Source of the DNA: CAVZGO01 sp963774935
GTDB lineage: Bacteria > Chloroflexota > Anaerolineae > Anaerolineales > UBA4823
Length of the DNA stretch: 64,000 nucleotides
NCBI GenBank assembly: GCA_963774935.1
Contig: CAVZGO010000013.1
Location: 186,001-250,000 of the forward strand
Direction of reading: 5' to 3'
The notes under the pieces are model-generated. The model was not told the origin of the DNA. It ran no database searches and saw only the letters and a list, made by a program, of their open reading frames with translations. Positions 36,498 to 45,438 of this stretch are shown here, piece after piece; position 1 is the stretch's first letter; every line of letters begins with the position of its first letter. The translations under genes were made by a program, and so were the position numbers.

Positions 36498-36538
36498 TTT
36501 ACAGATAATGAGTTCCCTCGCAACTCATTATCTGTAAA
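36498..36538. repeat. 17-bp perfect inverted repeat between helicase and tRNA promoters
   Basis: The arms are 36498-36514 and 36522-36538 (TTTACAGATAATGAGTT and its complement) with a 7-base centre. It is AT-rich without a following T-run, so an operator or DNA cruciform is more likely than a terminator. It lies upstream of the helicase -10 on one side and of the tRNA-Val -35 on the other. Confidence 0.6.
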
Positions 36539-36548
36539 ACTGATCTGC

Positions 36549-36577
36549 TTGCCATGAGACTGTGTTTCGTGTATAAT
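36549..36577 (+). promoter_or_regulatory. tRNA-Val promoter
   Basis: TTGCCA (36549-36554), a 17-base spacer, TATAAT (36572-36577). The tRNA begins 12 bases downstream. Confidence 0.75.
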
Positions 36578-36588
36578 TTTGTCCGCTG

Positions 36589-36666
36589 GGGCGCGTAGCT
36601 CAGTTGGTCAGAGCGCACGGTTCACATCCGTGAGGTTCGGAGGTTCGAGCCCTCTCGCGCCCACCA
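36589..36666 (+). tRNA. tRNA-Val (anticodon CAC)
   Basis: A full cloverleaf: acceptor GGGCGCG with CGCGCCC, D stem GCTC/GAGC, anticodon stem CACGG/CCGTG with loop TTCACAT (anticodon CAC at 36623-36625), T stem GGAGG/CCTCT with TTCGAGC, discriminator A, and encoded CCA. It decodes GTG valine codons. Confidence 0.96.
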
Positions 36667-36679
36667 CGCCGGCCAAGAT

Positions 36680-36699
36680 CCCCGCTCATGCGGGGGTTT
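36680..36699 (+). terminator. Intrinsic terminator of tRNA-Val
   Basis: A 6-bp GC stem (CCCCGC/GCGGGG) with a TCAT loop, followed by GTTTTGGTTTT, 14 bases after the tRNA end. Confidence 0.8.
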
Positions 36700-36708
36700 T
36701 GGTTTTAA

Positions 36709-37131
36709 TTAAATGTTTTCTTCCTCATCCATAGATATCCGGCTCTGGCGCATCTCTACCCTGGTGATGCTGACATACGGCTGGCCTTGCTTTCGATATT
36801 GCAGGATATCCGGATGGTTGAGTGCATAGCGATCCATTCCTTTGGTATCCCACGAAATGCGGCCTTTGTTCCACACTGCACGCAGAAAAGAGCCTCGAAC
36901 TGTAGCCTCGTTCTCCAAGACATCCTGTTTAATCTCCTCTTCAAGCGCGGCGATGTTTTCATCAACAGCCGCCAGGCGCGGGGAAAACTCAGCCTCGATC
37001 TCATCGATCCGGGCACGAATCTCAGCGGTCAAGATCTGATCAAGCAGCTCCTGTTTTTCGATGGCTAAGACATCTTTCTCTGCCTGGAAGTTCGCCAGCT
37101 GGTCAAGTTTGGATTGTATGGAACCGGGCAT
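36709..37131 (-). CDS. Hypothetical coiled-coil protein
   Basis: A protein of 140 residues. Residues 1-75 form a charged coiled coil (heptads through LDQLANFQAEKDVLAIEK). The C-terminal half contains a conserved-looking WNKGRISWDTKGMDRYA and IRISCNIE-free beta segment. No known family is assigned. It is downstream of the GAF-SpoIIE phosphatase on the same strand with 35 bases between, so it may belong to that signalling operon. Its ends face the tRNA terminator. Confidence 0.65.
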   Translation of the reverse strand: MPGSIQSKLDQLANFQAEKDVLAIEKQELLDQILTAEIRARIDEIEAEFSPRLAAVDENIAALEEEIKQDVLENEATVRGSFLRAVWNKGRISWDTKGMDRYALNHPDILQYRKQGQPYVSITRVEMRQSRISMDEEENI

Positions 37132-37166
37132 AAGTGGCTCTCCCCTTTAGAAAATGTAGTAGCGAC

Positions 37167-38447
37167 TTAACTCTCCCGCTGGACGATCAACAAAGTGAAA
37201 TCATCCCGATAGAGATCGGACTCGCTGAACTGGTGTGTATCCTCAATGATATGCTGCAGGATTTCCTGCGCAGAGCGCTGGCAGTTGGCGCTCAGCACCG
37301 TGCTTAAGCGTGCTTCGCCATAATAATCGCCGTGCTCGTCGGGCAGCTCAACAACCCCATCGGTGTACAACAATAAAACATCTCCTGGATCGAGCAGCAC
37401 ATCACAAGTTTGGTAATGCCCATCCAGAAACACACCCAATGCCGGTCCTCGCACAGCAAGCAATTCTATTTCACCGCAAGCCCGAACCAGCAGAGGCGGG
37501 TTGTGGCCACAAGTTGTATAAGAAAAGCGTCCCTGCCGGGCGTCCAGCACCCCGTAGACAGTGGTTACAAAATCACCTCTTCCGGAAAATTCTGGAAGCA
37601 TGCGATTCAGCGATTGAGCCAGCTCGGCAGGATCAGTCTCGCGGCGGGCATGGGAGCGCAGCAAGGCGCGGAAAGCGGACATCACCAGTGCAGCCGGCAC
37701 CCCGTTTCCGACCACGTCAGCTACCACGAGGCCGGTACGGTGCTGGTCCAGGTGAATGAAATCGTAATAATCACCACCGATCTCGTAAGCGGGAAGGCAG
37801 GCGCCAGCCAGCCGGTAGCCAGGGATCTCTGGTGGATTCGCTGGCAGCAGTCTCGCCTGCACTTCGTGCGCCAGCCTGAGCTGTTCTTCCAGATGCTCTT
37901 TGTCCAGCAGCTGTAAATGCAACATGGCTTTATCGATGCTTAATGCGGCGGCATCCGCGAAAAACTGCAAGCCTTCCAGGTCGCGCAGCCCATAAGCGGC
38001 AGGCTGGTCACTTTCGACATTGAGCGCACCAATGGCACGTCCATTGCGGACAATTGGCACAGCGATTTCAGACTGGGTCTGTTTGCGACCGACCACGTAA
38101 CGTGAGTCGAGGCGCACGTCCGGCAGAACGATGCTTTCACCGCTGGCGATTACGGCACCGATAATTCCTTTGCCCAAACTCAACATTGGATCGCTCTCAA
38201 AAGGTAAATCATCAAAACCACGCCGCACAACACTAGCAATTACACCCTGGTGACGTGTGTAGCGCTGGTAAACCAGGTCGGAGACCAGGATGAAAATTCC
38301 AGCCGCGTCATAATCAACAATCTTATTCACCTGGTCAAGCAGCTGGTTCAAAATCAGGTCGAGATCGAGGGTATCGCGAGTTAAATTAGCGATCTGCAGC
38401 AGTAGCTGGTATTTTGATTCGATGGTCAAATCGATTTTTTGAGTCAT
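37167..38447 (-). CDS. GAF-domain SpoIIE-type PP2C phosphatase (RsbU/RsbP-like)
   Basis: A protein of 426 residues. Residues 15-170 are a GAF sensor domain (LDLILNQLLDQVNKIVDYDAA as two blocks; AIGALNVESDQP). A helical linker with AHEVQARLLP leads to the SpoIIE domain: GGDYYDF, VADVVGNGVPAALVMS, GHNPPLLV, LLLYTDGVVEL and DDFTLLIV, supplying the metal-binding Asp residues. By family it dephosphorylates an anti-anti-sigma (STAS) protein to free a sigma factor. No STAS or RsbW gene is in the window. It starts 6 bases after the giant SpoIIE protein, in one operon. Confidence 0.88.
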   Translation of the reverse strand: MTQKIDLTIESKYQLLLQIANLTRDTLDLDLILNQLLDQVNKIVDYDAAGIFILVSDLVYQRYTRHQGVIASVVRRGFDDLPFESDPMLSLGKGIIGAVIASGESIVLPDVRLDSRYVVGRKQTQSEIAVPIVRNGRAIGALNVESDQPAAYGLRDLEGLQFFADAAALSIDKAMLHLQLLDKEHLEEQLRLAHEVQARLLPANPPEIPGYRLAGACLPAYEIGGDYYDFIHLDQHRTGLVVADVVGNGVPAALVMSAFRALLRSHARRETDPAELAQSLNRMLPEFSGRGDFVTTVYGVLDARQGRFSYTTCGHNPPLLVRACGEIELLAVRGPALGVFLDGHYQTCDVLLDPGDVLLLYTDGVVELPDEHGDYYGEARLSTVLSANCQRSAQEILQHIIEDTHQFSESDLYRDDFTLLIVQRES

Positions 38448-38453
38448 GGTTTG

Positions 38454-40101
38454 CTAACTTCTCAGCAGCACCAGCAGAGTCAGATCATCTGAGCGCGGTG
38501 AACCATCCAGGAAGGTTTGAAAACTATTCAAAATGTGCTCTTGCACCCGTGAAGCGCTCAAAGGCGTGCCCGAGGCCTGTCCAATTAATGTATGTACTGC
38601 CGTGACCAAACCCTGCTCACCGAAGAAAACCCCATTCCTGGTTTCACCATCTGTCAAACCGTCCGTGTAAAGCACCAACAGATCACCAGAATTGATGACT
38701 ACTGAGGCTTGCTGCCAGGCAGTATCTTCCGTGATGCCCAGGGTCATACCAGAAGCCTTGATAGGAATTGCGAGTTGAGTCACCCTGTTTTTGAACAGGT
38801 AAGGGGGGTTGTGTCCAGCATTACAATAGACCAGCATGCCCGTCTGAGGATCGAGGACCCCGTAGAAGACAGTGACAAATAATCCCGCATGGGTATCCAT
38901 CAACAGCCGGCGATTCACCGCAGCAATCACTCGCTGCGGCTGGTCAGGATATTGGTCAGCGAAAGTCCGGATTAACGTGCGGCTGGAAGCCATGAATAAC
39001 GCCGCAGCAGCCCCTTTATCGGTAACATCGGCGATGACAACTCCTAAGCGGTTGCCTTCAAGGGGGATGAGATCATAATAATCCCCAGAGGTCTCCCTTA
39101 TCGGCTGAAGCACCGCAGACAAACTCCAGCCAGGTAGCTGCGGCAGCTCCTCCGGCAGGAAGCTCACCTGTGCCTTGCGTGCTTCTTCCAATTCGTGGTA
39201 GGCGTAACGTGAGGATAAAATCTGGGTTTGGGTTTTCTCCACCGCTATTTTCAAGCGTTCGTTACACAGTTGAGAATATCCAGTCGAACCTATCTCCCCG
39301 AATAAATCCATCGCCAGTTGGAAAAGCGCCTGGGCGCGGGTCAGGTTCTCGGGCTGTTCACTGCGCATCAGCATCTCCGCCAGAACCATGGTGAAGCGCG
39401 CTTTACCCAAACGATTGCCGGTTGTATTCTCATAATTCACGAGATTCTCGGCGGCACGCGTGGCTTCAGGCCAGTTCTTTTCAGAGATGTGCAATTCCAT
39501 CTTCGCTGCTTCCACTGCTTCTTTGAACCATGGATATTCTTGATGCTCATCGGCATATTGCAGCAATTGCTCCATCAATGGGTAGGCTTCTGGCAGCCGG
39601 TCTTGATGGACATAGACCATCACCTGCACCGCTTGTGCCCAGCCCAAAAATCCTATCCCCCGGCGAGCAATGTCTAATGCTTCCATAACAGAAGCCTCGG
39701 CTTCTTCGAAACTAGTGCCCTGCGACCAGCGATCGATTTCCAAATATACATTGGCGATTTCAAGATTGGCTGTTAAAATTTTCTCCAAATCGCCATGCTG
39801 ACGCCCCCAATCAGCAGATTCACGATAGATACTCAAGGCTTGATCCCAATTGCCCATGATCTCGTGATAAATCCCCCACAATACTTGGGCTTCTGCACGG
39901 ATCGGTTGTGGATCTGGAATCTGGTTGATGAGCTGCTCCATCGATCCCAGTGCTTCTAGTGAAGCAGCCAGGTTTCCTTCCTGCAGCTCTACACTCACCA
40001 ACGATATCATCGAGAAGACTTCTTCTTGCACAACGCCACGTATTCGTGCGAGCTCGATTGCACGTTGAAAATGCTGCTTTCCGGCAATCGAGTCAGATTT
40101 T
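38454..40101 (-). CDS. Giant cyclase-ATPase-TPR-SpoIIE protein, part 3 (TPR end and SpoIIE phosphatase)
   Basis: About 545 residues. The first 300 are TPR-like helical pairs continuing those of part 2, followed by a coiled linker (EARKAQVSFLPEELPQ). The last 230 are a SpoIIE PP2C domain (SGDYYDLIPL, VIADVTDKGAAAALFMA, NAGHNPPYLF, LLVLYTDGLTDG, SDDLTLLVL). All metal Asp residues are present. One extra base in the TTTT run 40098-40101 breaks the frame; without it the chain reads RNIKSDSIAGKQHFQRAIEL, a continuous TPR helix. Confidence 0.82.
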
Positions 40102-42380
40102 AATGTTGCGAATCTGGTTAGCCAGATTGTGATGAGCGCGCACACCAATCTGGTAAAGACAATAGGTCTCCGCCAGCTCAACAGCTTTCTCCAACGCAGC
40201 CAGAATCACTTCAGGCGGCTGACCTTCAATCACTCCGATTGTTGCCAGTGTATCTGCCTGTACATCCACTGCCCCAAGGCGCTCAGCCATCGTCAGCGCC
40301 TGCTGTGACAGCGCGGTTGCCTGTTCTGGATTACCATTGAAGAAGTATGCGCGAGCGGTTTCATGCAGTAAACGCGCAAGGTCGGGAGACTCGGCTGCAC
40401 CGGATACCGCGGCTAAACCTTTCTGGCAGATTGACAACCCCAGTGGTTTATCGCCATTCATCCAGGCTGCTCGACCCGCGCGTGCATACAGGCGTGCTTC
40501 ACCTTCTGGATCCCCCAACAGATGATATTGGGAAATCCCCTGCTCCCAGGTCTGGATCGCCAACTCATAATGACCCTGGCGGTAGAGCGCTTCACCCATT
40601 CCGGTGAGCAGCTCCGCTCGCTCGTGTTCATCCGTGGCTAGCTCCAGAGCACGCTGGTGATATGTGCCAGCCTCGACATTGGCATAATTATGCAAGGCTG
40701 CCTCACCAGCCAGGATGTAATAATCCAGAGCATGGGCTGCTTCGCCAGCCTCGTCGTAATGGCGGGCAAGCATTGCCGCATAATCTTCAAGTCGGTTTGG
40801 ATAAAGCTGCTCAATCGCTTCACCAACGGCGCGGTGCAAGCGCTTACGATCTGCTACCAGTAAAGAAGCATAGGCAGCCTCCTGCACCAGTGCATGCCGG
40901 AACAGGTACTCGAGCTCGGGTTCCACTCGGGCAATTCGCACAAGTCCGGCTGACTCCAGGCTGTTCAAGGAGTTCATTGCCGGGCTTGATCCAGACTGAG
41001 CAACAGCACCGATCACCTGATTTAACACCCTGACCGGGAACTGGCGTCCCACAACCGATGCCACGCGAAGCGTGTAGCGCCCTTCTTCGGAAAGCCGGTC
41101 GATGCGCGCCAGGAGCAAGCCCTGCAAGTTATCTGGGATACTGACCTCTTTCAATCCCTCTCCAGCCACCCACCCGCTATCCTTCTGTACAATCGCTTTC
41201 TGCTCGATCAACATGCGGATTACTTCTTCAACAAAGAACGGATTGCCTTCCGATTTATCCAGGATTAAAGACCGGGTTTCCTCTGGCAGCGCTTCGATTT
41301 CCAACAGGTTTGAGACTAACGTACGGGTCTCTTTTTGTGAGAGTGTCTCCAGAGTGATTTCAGTCAATCCTGCCCCCATCGTCTCCCGAGCGGCAGATAC
41401 GAGCTTCCAACCTGGAGCATCGCGCTCTGGCCGCGAAACCAGGCAGAATAATATCGGAGATGTGCGGGCGATGGGAATTAACTTAGCCAGGATTTCCACA
41501 GAGGAAGGATCAGCCCAGTGTAAATCTTCAATTACCAATATCAACGACCGGCGCTCAGCCAGCCTGGACAGCAATTTACGCAGTGCCAGCAGATACTGCG
41601 CTTGCAGCGCCTGCGGGTCCAGGCGCTGCACCCGTTCTAAAGCCTCGCCTTGCAAATTGACAGAGAGTAAATTTCCAAGATAAGGATACACATCCAGCGC
41701 GCTGGCCAACTCGACATCCTCATACAAATCCTGGATCAGGGAGCGCAGTGCGGCATGGGTATCTGGCTCGCACTCAGTTTCACCGATTCCCAGTAATGAA
41801 CGCAGCAAGTCCTGCAACAGGTGATATGCAAGGGTGTTGCCGTATGAGAGGCAGTGCCCCTCCGCCCATTGAGAGGGAGCCCGGGCGGTCTGAGCGATCA
41901 CTGCCTGCCATTCAGCAATCAGGCGTGACTTTCCCAATCCAGGCTCGCCCAAAATCAATACCGCCCGACCCAGACCTGCCCGCACAGCCTCATGAAGCTG
42001 TACCAGGCTGGCAAGCTCGGCCTGACGACCCACCATCGGACTTTCCAGCCCCACCAGACCACGCAAGCTACCGGGCACATTTTTCACCCCCAGCACCTGA
42101 TATATAGGTATTGCACCTGACTGCCCTTTGACCTCAACCTGTCCCTGATACTGCACATCAAATAACGGTGCAATCAAACGGTAAACATCATCAGAGAGCA
42201 CCACAGTATTCGGCTGAGCAGCAAATTTAAGGCGAGTCGCCAGGTTTACCACGCCACCAATGGGTGTGAAATCGTATTTCAAATCACGGTCGACATTATC
42301 GATCACCACCAGGCCACGGTTCAAGCATACGCGTACGTCAAAGGTCACATGGTGCTGTTTTTCTACCTGTGAGCTGAAAA
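40093..42380 (-). CDS. Giant cyclase-ATPase-TPR-SpoIIE protein, part 2 (end of cyclase, STAND-type ATPase, TPRs)
   Basis: It begins with the last strands of a class III cyclase (RVCLNRGLVVIDNV, GGVVNLATRLK), then a STAND/AAA ATPase: Walker A LILGEPGLGKS and Walker B LILVIEDLHWADPS, with a winged-helix-like stretch after. From about residue 500 of this piece come TPR repeats (AGEAALHNYANVEAGTYHQRALE). This cyclase plus ATPase plus TPR layout is common in bacterial signalling proteins. First in-frame start GTG 42348. The frame meets part 1 at the AAAA run 42377-42380, where one base seems missing. Confidence 0.85.
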
Positions 42381-42890
42381 CACACGCGCCTCACGCAAAA
42401 CATCCAGCGCAGCACGTACTGCTCGCACGGGATCATCCTCATGTGCTACCGGAGCGCCATAGAAAGCAACCAGCGCATCGCCTACCAGGCGCGCCAGCGT
42501 ACCCTCATAGCGATAGACTGCTGGTGTCACGCTCTCCAGGAAGCCATTCATGACTCCTGTCCATGCTTCCACCCCTAGCTTTTCAGCCAGACCAGTAGAT
42601 CCGACCACGTCAACCAGGAGCACGGTCACCATGCGGCGCTCACCAGGCCGGATGCGCGTCGTAAGCACTTTCTCAGCCAGCGGCGCCGGAGCGGAGGCTG
42701 CCAGGCGGCTCAACCGATTGGCATCTTCTGGAGTGATTTGACGCACAGCCTGACCACAGAACATGCAGAAGCGAGCACTCGCCGGTAACTCAGCCTGGCA
42801 ACTGCTGCAAGTCTGTACTAAAGCCGCGCCACATTGGAGGCAAAATCTGGCTGCAACAGGATTTTCGGATTTACAATTGGAACAGTTCAC
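42363..42890 (-). CDS. Giant cyclase-ATPase-TPR-SpoIIE protein, part 1 (zinc ribbons and cyclase)
   Basis: GTG 42890 is preceded by GGGAG 7 bases upstream; earlier in-frame codons reach 43019 but lack a ribosome site. Two zinc ribbons (CSNCKSENPVAARFCLQCG and CSSCQAELPASARFCMFCG) precede a class III nucleotide cyclase with the first metal Asp in VTVLLVDVVGST and the second in VGDALVAFYG. The stop at 42363 is reached only because of the frame break at 42377-42380. If repaired, parts 1-3 form one protein of about 1478 residues. Confidence 0.85.
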   Translation of the reverse strand: MNCSNCKSENPVAARFCLQCGAALVQTCSSCQAELPASARFCMFCGQAVRQITPEDANRLSRLAASAPAPLAEKVLTTRIRPGERRMVTVLLVDVVGSTGLAEKLGVEAWTGVMNGFLESVTPAVYRYEGTLARLVGDALVAFYGAPVAHEDDPVRAVRAALDVLREARVFSAHR

Positions 42891-43079
42891 AGGGATGCTC
42901 CCTTGGTAATAACTTGTGGCGAGGATTTCATTATACCGAAAATCCAAGCCTTGGATCAAGCCGTTCCAGCCATTGAAGCCAGATCGTTTAAGGGAAAGCG
43001 AAATTGTCAAGAATTTCAAATTCCAGGATAAATCGACGGCTCATGCCCCTGGATAGGAAAATGCACCTCGCAACTATGT

Positions 43080-43085
43080 TATAAT
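43080..43085 (+). promoter_or_regulatory. Extended -10 of the second DEAD-box helicase
   Basis: TGTTATAAT (TG at 43077-43078, TATAAT at 43080-43085), a strong extended -10 without a clear -35. About 100 bases of leader follow. Confidence 0.5.
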
Positions 43086-43132
43086 CCATCCAGTAGCGAG
43101 AGCAATCCTCCGCTTCAATCTAACGCTTCAGG

Positions 43133-43165
43133 TGCGACGCACGTTGAAAGTGCGGCGCATTTTTC
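43133..43165 (+). terminator. Attenuator-like hairpin in the helicase leader
   Basis: A GC-rich stem (TGCGACGCAC paired with GTGCGGCGCA, one mismatch, 43133-43142 and 43150-43159) is followed directly by TTTTT and lies 25 bases before the ATG. It has the build of an intrinsic terminator inside the 5' leader, suggesting attenuation. Confidence 0.65.
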
Positions 43166-43185
43166 GTTCATATCAAGGATTTACC

Positions 43186-44322
43186 ATGAGCTTTGCTCAA
43201 TTCAATTTAGATAACCGCCTGCTGCCGGGAATCACCCGCGCAGGTTATACCACCCCAACCCCCATTCAAAATGCCGCAATCCCACCCATTCTGACCGGCA
43301 GCGACATCATCGGCACCGCACAAACCGGCACCGGCAAGACCGCAGCCTTCGTCCTGCCCATCCTGCACCGGCTGCTCAGCCGCCCAACCGGGCGGACCCG
43401 TGCGCTGATCATCACTCCCACGCGTGAGCTGGCTGAGCAAATTCACGAGACTATCCAGGCTTTCAGCAGGGGCACGAAAATCCGCAGTGCCACAATCTAC
43501 GGCGGGGTCGGCGCCGCGCCGCAAATCAAGGCGCTCCAAGCCGGGACCGAGATCCTGGTAGCCTGCCCCGGGCGCCTGCTGGATCATATCGAGCAGAAAC
43601 ACGCCCACCTGGATGATGTAGAAATCCTGGTGCTGGATGAGGCTGACCGCATGTTCGACATGGGCTTTCTGCCCTCGGTGCGCAAGATCCTCAGCCACCT
43701 GCCCATTCGCCGCCAGACGCTGCTGTTCTCGGCCACGTTCCCGGTGGAAATCGAGCATCTTGCCTCCCAGAACCTGCGCCGTCCACAGCGCATCGCAGTG
43801 GACCTGAGCCGTCCGGTGCACACGGTCACGCATGCTTTGTATCCTGTCCAGCAGCACCTCAAAACGCCTCTGCTGCTGGCGCTGCTGGACCAGACAGATA
43901 CCGGTTCGGTATTAATCTTCACCCGCACCAAGCATCGCGCCCAGCGCCTGGCCCAGCAAATCAGCCAGGCTGGCTACCGGGTGACCTCCCTGCACGGCAA
44001 CCGCACCCAGGGACAGCGCCAGGCTGCCTTAAACGGCTTTCGCAATGGCTTCTACCAGATCATGGTTGCCACCGACATTGCCGCCCGCGGCCTGGATGTG
44101 GAAAATATCTCGCACGTGATCAACTACGATATGCCCGACACCACCGACGCCTACATTCACCGCATTGGGCGCACCGGGCGTGCCAAGCGCCTGGGTGATG
44201 CGTTTACCTTTACCACCCCCGAAGATATGGAGGTGGTGCACAGCCTGGAAAAAATCATGGGGCAGCGCCTGCCGCGCACCACACTGCCTGAGTTCAATTA
44301 CAGCCAGCCCAAAGCTCGCTGA
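43186..44322 (+). CDS. DEAD-box RNA helicase, RhlE-like
   Basis: About 378 residues, almost only the helicase core. Visible are AQTGTGKT, PTRELAEQIH, DEADRMFDMGF, SATFP, and HRIGRTGRAKR, with a very short tail. This minimal layout fits the RhlE subgroup. AAGGA is 6 bases before ATG 43186; the longer frame from 43132 reads through the leader hairpin and is rejected. The stop is 2 bases before mobB, so the genes form an operon. Confidence 0.9.
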   Translation: MSFAQFNLDNRLLPGITRAGYTTPTPIQNAAIPPILTGSDIIGTAQTGTGKTAAFVLPILHRLLSRPTGRTRALIITPTRELAEQIHETIQAFSRGTKIRSATIYGGVGAAPQIKALQAGTEILVACPGRLLDHIEQKHAHLDDVEILVLDEADRMFDMGFLPSVRKILSHLPIRRQTLLFSATFPVEIEHLASQNLRRPQRIAVDLSRPVHTVTHALYPVQQHLKTPLLLALLDQTDTGSVLIFTRTKHRAQRLAQQISQAGYRVTSLHGNRTQGQRQAALNGFRNGFYQIMVATDIAARGLDVENISHVINYDMPDTTDAYIHRIGRTGRAKRLGDAFTFTTPEDMEVVHSLEKIMGQRLPRTTLPEFNYSQPKAR

Positions 44323-44324
44323 AC

Positions 44325-44825
44325 ATGCCCGCGCCCGTCCTATCCATCATCGGCAAGTCCAACAGCGGCAAAACCACCCTGCTGGAAAAGCTCATCCCTG
44401 AGCTGAAGCGAGGTGGCTACCGGGTTGCCACCATTAAACACCACACCCATGCCGGTTTCGAGATCGACTATCCCGGCAAGGATACCTGGCGGGTTGCCCA
44501 GGCTGGCAGCGATCTGGTGATCATCGCTGCCCCGGACAAAATAGCGACCATCCGCCGTCTGGAGAGCGAGCTTCCGCTGGATGAAATCCTGAGCAGCATA
44601 TCAGGAGTCGATATTGTTTTAACCGAAGGTTACAAATGGGCAGGCAAGCCGGCGCTGGAGGTGCTGCGCCTGGAGAATGGCGCTGAGATGATCGGAGACG
44701 TCGGGCAGGTGCGAGCGATTGCCAGCGATTTTCCCATTGACACCGAAATACCACGATTCGATCTGGATGATGCGGCTGGGATTGTTGGATGGATTGAAGA
44801 GCACATCATCCACCATAAAAATTAA
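44325..44825 (+). CDS. mobB: Molybdopterin-guanine dinucleotide biosynthesis protein B
   Basis: A protein of 166 residues. The P-loop IIGKSNSGKTTLLEKL at the N-terminus, KHHTHAGFEIDYPGKDTWR (typical MobB block), and the later TEGYK segment are all present. By family it binds GTP and assists MobA in making the guanylated molybdenum cofactor. No other Mo-cofactor gene is nearby. It follows the helicase by 2 bases. Confidence 0.92.
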   Translation: MPAPVLSIIGKSNSGKTTLLEKLIPELKRGGYRVATIKHHTHAGFEIDYPGKDTWRVAQAGSDLVIIAAPDKIATIRRLESELPLDEILSSISGVDIVLTEGYKWAGKPALEVLRLENGAEMIGDVGQVRAIASDFPIDTEIPRFDLDDAAGIVGWIEEHIIHHKN

Positions 44826-44868
44826 ATTCGATAAAAAATATCGTCCTGATGCAAGCAGAATAATGTTT

Positions 44869-45258
44869 TCAAGATATCGCCTCTACCGTGAATGATCCCA
44901 GGCGGCAGAAGTCGGCGAGCGCTGCCAGCACGCCAACCCCGGGACGCCAGCGCAGATGCGCATCATCGGGCTCAAACAGGTAATAAGACGCCGGTACACG
45001 CTGCGGCTCGACTTCCAGAAAAGCCTGGTCCAGGGCTTCCCTCATGCTCAAGGCGTCTTCCCGGGTTATCACGCTGCAGGCTTCCAGCGCCAGCTCGGCA
45101 TCCCAGGCCAGGCGCCCCACCGGGGAATGGCTTCCAGCACGGTAGATATCCGCATCCAGATCCAGCAGGCTGCCTAGCCCCGGCCAGGCGCTGCCCAGCG
45201 GGTTCCAGCCATAGACTTCCGCCAGCTCCAGCAGCTCGTGCCAGGCAGGTTGGGTCAT
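44869..45258 (-). CDS. Hypothetical protein
   Basis: About 130 residues from ATG 45258 (MTQPAWHELLELAEVYGW). No membrane helix; mixed helix pattern with a tail FRLGSFTVEA. A longer frame to 45423 exists, but it would include the hairpin at 45389-45411 and a TATAAT (45348-45343) that looks like the promoter. I do not recognise a family. It is convergent with mobB. Confidence 0.6.
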   Translation of the reverse strand: MTQPAWHELLELAEVYGWNPLGSAWPGLGSLLDLDADIYRAGSHSPVGRLAWDAELALEACSVITREDALSMREALDQAFLEVEPQRVPASYYLFEPDDAHLRWRPGVGVLAALADFCRLGSFTVEAIS

Positions 45259-45388
45259 GCTCAATGAAATTGAAGGATGTTGCAGGCTGCGCAGCCGGAT
45301 GATCAACCGATAAGCTCCTATACCAACGAATGAACGCCCGGTATTATACCCGATTGCAGCCAGAATAATTTCGCGTCCAAACCAATTA

Positions 45389-45411
45389 AGGATTGCTGTG
45401 CTAGCAATCCT
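45389..45411 (-). terminator. Probable terminator of the third DEAD-box helicase
   Basis: Perfect 9-bp stem with a 5-base loop, followed on the minus strand by TTAATT, 28 bases after the helicase stop. The T-run is weak. Confidence 0.45.
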
Positions 45412-45438
45412 CAGGACACCCATAAGCCTTGGGTGGAG

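Noticed and set aside
36709..37131. Phage Gam-like nuclease inhibitor
   Set aside because: Only the coiled coil and a WDTKG-like segment suggest it; there are no other phage genes near, so it is left as hypothetical.
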